Origin: Erysipelotrichaceae bacterium
Lineage (GTDB): Bacteria; Bacillota_I; Bacilli_A; Erysipelotrichales; Erysipelotrichaceae
Assembly: GCA_900759455.1 (NCBI GenBank)
Contig: CAAEVI010000075.1
Coordinates: 1 to 8,465, forward strand
Reading direction: 5' to 3'
Length of the DNA stretch: 8,465 nucleotides
A program made the position numbers and the translations under genes. Below, in pieces: positions 5,331-8,465 of this stretch. How positions within the stretch are numbered: position 1 is the stretch's first letter; the number at the start of each line of letters is the position of its first letter. A model generated the notes under the pieces. That model ran no database searches, had not been told where the DNA came from, and saw only the letters and a program-made list of their open reading frames with translations.

Positions 5331-6503
5331 CTAAATATCCAGTTTTATCTTTCGTTCATAAACATCTTCTGTCTGTTCCTGCAGCCATTCTTTTGTAAAA
5401 TGAGCCGAATACAGGCGCTGACAATGCTGCAAAGCCATCTCTTCCGTGTAATCCTTCAGCGGAATGAGCTGAAAATTGTGATAATCTGCATCAAAATGAT
5501 TTACATAAGGTGTCAGTTCCAGATCCTCGACAGCGACTTCTTTTGTTTCAAGATCCATCACTAGGTTCATATTGGCAACGGCACCGAGTTCATACATATT
5601 GGCAAAATCAATGCTCGCCCGATCCACCATCGCCGCAGCCGATACAAGATTTCCCAGGGAATAAAAAACAACTGTTTCTTTACCGTTTTCATTGATCAGA
5701 CGATCCATCGTCTGAATGCAGTGAGAATGATTACCGACAATGATGTCCACACCTAAATCATTAAGATAAGCAGCCGCTTTTTTCTGAGAAGAATTCAGTT
5801 CATACGTAAATTCATTGCCCCAGTGCATGGCAACGATCACTACATCCGCCTTCTCCTTCGCGGCAAGAACATCCTTTTTCAGCATTTCACGATGTTCTTT
5901 ATCAAACTCGTGATTTTCATTTAAAAACGTCTTCGTCACAAACGAATACTCAGCCTCGATCGGAACATTCGTGTCATAGGTATAGGCAAGAAAAGCAATT
6001 TTGATCCCGTTTTTTTCGATGACCGTGACTTCATCGGCACTTTCCTGATCTGCATATAGCCCGACTGTGGAAATGCCATTGTCCTGCAGATTTTTCAATG
6101 TATGTTTGACACCGTCATATCCGCGGTCGTAGCTGTGGTTATTCGATAAGGTCATGACATCAAAGCCGACGTCAGGCAGTTGCTGCGCAATCTCGACAGG
6201 CGCATTGAATGAATACGCTGTGCCGCTGATCCCAAGTTCTTCTCCGCCAATCGGTACCTCCTGATTGCCTATGACCAGATCTCCTTTCAGATATGGTTTC
6301 AAACGGTCAAAATAATCGCCGAACGAATAGGAATCCCACCAGTCATATAACCCCTGTTCAAACAGAAGATCGCCGGTAAATGTAAGCGAAACGCTTGTTT
6401 CTTTTTCCTGCGGTTCTTCACATACGGTTTCCTTTACCGGCTGCTGTTGTTGGCAGGCTGTCAGAAACAGCGCGCAAAAAAGCAACAATTTAGTTTTCCT
6501 CAC
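5331..6503 (-). CDS. CapA family lipoprotein (metallophosphatase-like fold)
   Basis: Numbered from the GTG at 6503, this is 390 residues. A signal peptide MRKTKLLLFCALFLTAC with lipobox LTAC puts the lipidated Cys at 17. The PGA_cap/CapA domain shows the calcineurin-like metal-site motifs in order: TGD near 43-45, NQE 80-82, NNH 121-123, MHWGNE near 226-231, GNHSH 257-261 and SLGN near 282-285. CapA of Bacillus takes part in poly-gamma-glutamate capsule export. Stand-alone lipoprotein relatives are common and mostly of unknown role, and no capB or capC is present here. An ATG at 6524 overlaps the glycosylase stop (ATGA) but has no good ribosome site. GGAG 8 bases before the GTG and the clean signal peptide favour the GTG. 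Confidence 0.88.
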   Translation of the reverse strand: MRKTKLLLFCALFLTACQQQQPVKETVCEEPQEKETSVSLTFTGDLLFEQGLYDWWDSYSFGDYFDRLKPYLKGDLVIGNQEVPIGGEELGISGTAYSFNAPVEIAQQLPDVGFDVMTLSNNHSYDRGYDGVKHTLKNLQDNGISTVGLYADQESADEVTVIEKNGIKIAFLAYTYDTNVPIEAEYSFVTKTFLNENHEFDKEHREMLKKDVLAAKEKADVVIVAMHWGNEFTYELNSSQKKAAAYLNDLGVDIIVGNHSHCIQTMDRLINENGKETVVFYSLGNLVSAAAMVDRASIDFANMYELGAVANMNLVMDLETKEVAVEDLELTPYVNHFDADYHNFQLIPLKDYTEEMALQHCQRLYSAHFTKEWLQEQTEDVYERKIKLDI

Positions 6504-6520
6504 AATGATCACTCCGTTTT

Positions 6521-7009
6521 TCATTTCATTTCAAGACTGTCATGCAGCGACGTGATCCAGCGTTCGAACAATATATCCTCTTTGATGGTACGATTGGCAT
6601 TACTAGTGCTCGGAAGAGAATACAGTGTCAAATCCAGACCTGAAAAATATCGCAGATAAAGCGTCTCGCTCTTTTTCCCGTTGCAGATCACGGTATGCAG
6701 CGTCGGGTAACGCGCCGCCAGCTGATCAATAGGATTCACTGTTTCATTTCGGATCTTGGAATCCAGTGATCCTTCCCGCTCACAGGAATGAATGACATCC
6801 CATAATATCAGATGATTTCTGTATATGATCTGTTTTTTCTCCGCATAAGTATCGATCGGCATGGCAAAACACCGGCTCATGATCTTCCAGAAGCGATTAT
6901 GACGGTAGCCATAGTATTCCTGTAGCTCAAGCGATGTTACGCTCGGCATTGAACCGAGGATCAATACTTTCGGATCTTTGGCGATGATCGGTTCAAAACC
7001 AACTAACAC
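6521..7009 (-). CDS. DNA-deoxyinosine (hypoxanthine) glycosylase, uracil-DNA glycosylase superfamily
   Basis: A 162-residue protein with the marks of the family 6 (HDG) branch of uracil-DNA glycosylases, which excise deaminated adenine from DNA. The LILGSMPSVTSL motif (16-27) is followed by YYGYRHNRFW (32-41), with Asn38 at the usual active-site position. Then come LILWDV (67-72), CNGKKS (109-114) and the second motif LPSTSNAN (132-139). The family commonly has LPSTSPAN, so N137 is a small variant. The GTG start overlaps the end of rimO by 7 bases, with GGTGA 6 bases upstream inside rimO, indicating translational coupling. It is the middle gene of the rimO operon. A uracil or mismatch substrate is possible. 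Confidence 0.85.
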   Translation of the reverse strand: MLVGFEPIIAKDPKVLILGSMPSVTSLELQEYYGYRHNRFWKIMSRCFAMPIDTYAEKKQIIYRNHLILWDVIHSCEREGSLDSKIRNETVNPIDQLAARYPTLHTVICNGKKSETLYLRYFSGLDLTLYSLPSTSNANRTIKEDILFERWITSLHDSLEMK

Positions 7010-8304
7010 ACTTCTTCACCAAAAACATCATGCGGCAATACTTTTGTTACCTTTACCTGTACGAAGCTTCCCATTTCAATATCTCTGTCACTGGTAAAAA
7101 TAACCATGCCATCCACACCGTCCGGTGCATCCCAGATGCTTCTGCCGCGATAACGTCCTGTCAGTCCTTCCTTATCTTCCACCAGGACCTCAATTGTCAT
7201 TCCCATTTTCCGCTGCTGGTTCTCATAGGCAATCTTTTCTTGAAGTTCCATGATTTCCTCCAGATACTTGTTTTTAAGATCTTCCATTACAACAGGCTTC
7301 ATCGTAAAACCTGGTGTATCTTCTTCCGGAGAATAAGTGAATGCCCCCATGTGATCCCAGCGGATGTCTTTCATGAACTGCTTCATTTCCTCTATTGTTT
7401 CGCGTGTCTCGCCCGGGAACCCGACTATGAAGGTCGTTCGCAAAACAGGCTGTCGGAAAACCGAGCGAATTTTCTTCACCAGCGCCACGACATCTTCTTT
7501 GGTCCCGCGGCGGTTCATTCGCTGCAGCATTTCATTGTTGGCATGCTGCATTGGAATATCAAAATATGGTATGACCTTTGGCAGTCTGGCCATGCCTTCC
7601 ACCAGCGCATCGTCAATTTCATCCGGATACATATACAGGATACGGATCCAGCGGAAACCTTCGATCTCATGTATTTTTTCCAGCAAATCCAAAAGACAGC
7701 GTCTTCCATACAGATCGACTCCGTATTTCGTCGTATCCTGGGCATTCAGGACAATTTCCTTCACCCCTTTGGCCGCAAGTTCTTTGGCCTCTTCAACAAG
7801 TTCCTCCATCGGAAATGATACATTATCACCGCGAATCAGAGGAATCGCACAATATGTACAGTGATTGGAACAGCCTTCTGCGATCTTCAGATATGCTGTC
7901 CAAGGTTTGCTTGTCAACTGACGTTTGGCAGCCGCAAAACATACTTTTCCTTCATCCTGCAGCTGTTCAGCCAGTACCTCGTGCAGTTTTCCATAATCAC
8001 TGATTCTTACAACCGCATCGATTTCAGGAATTTCCTTCTCCAGTTCCTCTTTATAGCGCTGTGCCAGGCAGCCGACCACGATAAGCTTCTTCAGATTTTG
8101 TTTTTTATATTCCGCCATTTCAAAAATTGTCGAGATGGCCTCTTCCTTGGCACTTGTTATAAAACCGCAGGTATTGATCACGATCGCATCAGCCTGCGAA
8201 GGATGACTTACCAGTGTGTGTCCGTTTGCCGTAAGCATCCCCATCATCTTCTCGCTGTCTACCAGATTTTTGCTGCAGCCCAGCGAAATAAATCCTACTT
8301 TCAT
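7003..8304 (-). CDS. rimO: Ribosomal protein S12 methylthiotransferase RimO
   Basis: A 433-residue radical-SAM enzyme that adds a methylthio group to the conserved aspartate of ribosomal protein S12, using two 4Fe-4S clusters. The N-terminal UPF0004 domain opens MKVGFISLGCSKNLVDSE and provides cluster cysteines C10, C46 and C79. The radical-SAM motif CxxxCxxC is C145-SNH-C149-TY-C152. A C-terminal TRAM domain follows (about 365-430). The CSKNLVDSE signature separates RimO from MiaB. After the radical-SAM cysteines the sequence reads IPLIRGDNVSFPME, where most relatives have IRG-x-x-RSR. The ATG has GGTGA 6 bases upstream. It is the first gene of a compact operon and overlaps the glycosylase. 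Confidence 0.95.
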   Translation of the reverse strand: MKVGFISLGCSKNLVDSEKMMGMLTANGHTLVSHPSQADAIVINTCGFITSAKEEAISTIFEMAEYKKQNLKKLIVVGCLAQRYKEELEKEIPEIDAVVRISDYGKLHEVLAEQLQDEGKVCFAAAKRQLTSKPWTAYLKIAEGCSNHCTYCAIPLIRGDNVSFPMEELVEEAKELAAKGVKEIVLNAQDTTKYGVDLYGRRCLLDLLEKIHEIEGFRWIRILYMYPDEIDDALVEGMARLPKVIPYFDIPMQHANNEMLQRMNRRGTKEDVVALVKKIRSVFRQPVLRTTFIVGFPGETRETIEEMKQFMKDIRWDHMGAFTYSPEEDTPGFTMKPVVMEDLKNKYLEEIMELQEKIAYENQQRKMGMTIEVLVEDKEGLTGRYRGRSIWDAPDGVDGMVIFTSDRDIEMGSFVQVKVTKVLPHDVFGEEVC

Positions 8305-8339
8305 TTTTTATCACCTTCCTTATTTTATCATGAACAATA

Positions 8340-8465
8340 TGTTTCATAAAGAAAAAGAACTGCGGGATATTAAAATGGACCCTGTAAAACGGACACCAGA
8401 AAAAAACCACCCAAGAGGATGAAAGCTGGATTCTGTATTACAGGATCCTTTTTCTTTATGGTACA
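8340..8465. repeat. Nested inverted-repeat segment upstream of rimO
   Basis: CATAAAGAAAAAG (8345-8357) is the exact complement of CTTTTTCTTTATG (8448-8460). The match extends outwards to TGTTTC against GGTACA at 8340 and 8465 with two mismatches. Inside, GGACCCTGTAA (8377-8387) pairs with TTACAGGATCC (8438-8448) with one mismatch. The outer ends read TGT and ACA. The segment has no recognisable gene. It may be an RNA leader, the end of an insertion sequence, or a small non-autonomous element; the window stops exactly at its outer edge. Confidence 0.6.
8428..8457 (+). terminator. Plus-strand terminator hairpin within the inverted-repeat segment
   Basis: GGATTCTG and CAGGATCC form an 8-base-pair stem (one G-T pair) with loop TATTA, followed by TTTTTCTTT. 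It would stop transcription leaving rightwards from this segment. No plus-strand gene precedes it in the window, so it may be an attenuator for a gene beyond 8465 or shield an insertion element from read-through. Confidence 0.65.

Noticed and set aside
7030..7818. Open frame of 262 codons on the plus strand
   Set aside because: It lies wholly antisense to rimO, has the His/Phe/Cys-rich composition of a shadow frame and lacks a ribosome binding site.
8360..8457. T-box, preQ1, RAT-type antiterminator or PyrR site in the right-end segment
   Set aside because: None of the conserved core sequences of these classes is present in the interval between the hairpin arms.
1..8465. CRISPR array, prophage genes or a defence island
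   Set aside because: No regularly spaced direct repeats and no recognisable phage or defence proteins were found; genes are housekeeping or envelope proteins.

Overview
The window looks like chromosomal DNA from a low-GC Firmicute. Strong AGGAGG-type ribosome binding sites, sigma-A promoters with 17-base spacers and an infC-rpmI-rplT operon behind an L20-type leader all fit this. Protein flavour suggests a gut clostridial or Erysipelotrichia-like organism, but the class is a guess. Almost all genes lie on the minus strand; the exceptions are a small unknown gene and a tRNA-Lys at 3494-3937.

Layout by position. (1) 1-87 is the 5' end of a group II intron, apparently class C, on the minus strand. 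It begins just after the terminator hairpin (93-116) of the first gene and runs out of the window. (2) 122-1618 is a two-gene minus-strand operon: a small nitroreductase, then a membrane-anchored serine hydrolase of the beta-lactamase fold. It has its own promoter (1650-1678). (3) 1728-3109 is the translation operon infC-rpmI-rplT with promoter, L20-type attenuator leader and terminator. infC very probably starts at a rare ATC codon, the usual sign of IF3 autoregulation. (4) 3158-3445 holds a small DUF378 membrane protein. (5) 3494-3971 on the plus strand holds an unknown 97-residue protein and a complete tRNA-Lys(CUU) with promoter and terminator. (6) 4125-4586 is an unknown lipoprotein. (7) 4587-5330 has no intact gene; it contains what look like two decayed, frame-broken coding remnants facing each other. 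(8) 5249-8304 is a tightly packed minus-strand operon: rimO, a deoxyinosine/uracil-type DNA glycosylase and a CapA-like lipoprotein phosphatase-fold protein, ending at a bidirectional terminator. (9) 8340-8465 is a structured segment. It has nested inverted repeats and a plus-strand terminator whose 3' arm can also pair with an upstream sequence. It may be a cis-regulatory leader for a gene beyond the window, or the end of an insertion element.

Together, the core content is housekeeping: translation initiation, ribosomal proteins, S12 methylthiolation and a lysine tRNA. It is mixed with cell-envelope proteins. The points most worth a second look are the terminator-associated intron, the ATC start and attenuator of infC, the structured right end, and the decayed segment. 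I found no CRISPR array, phage, or clear multi-gene defence system.
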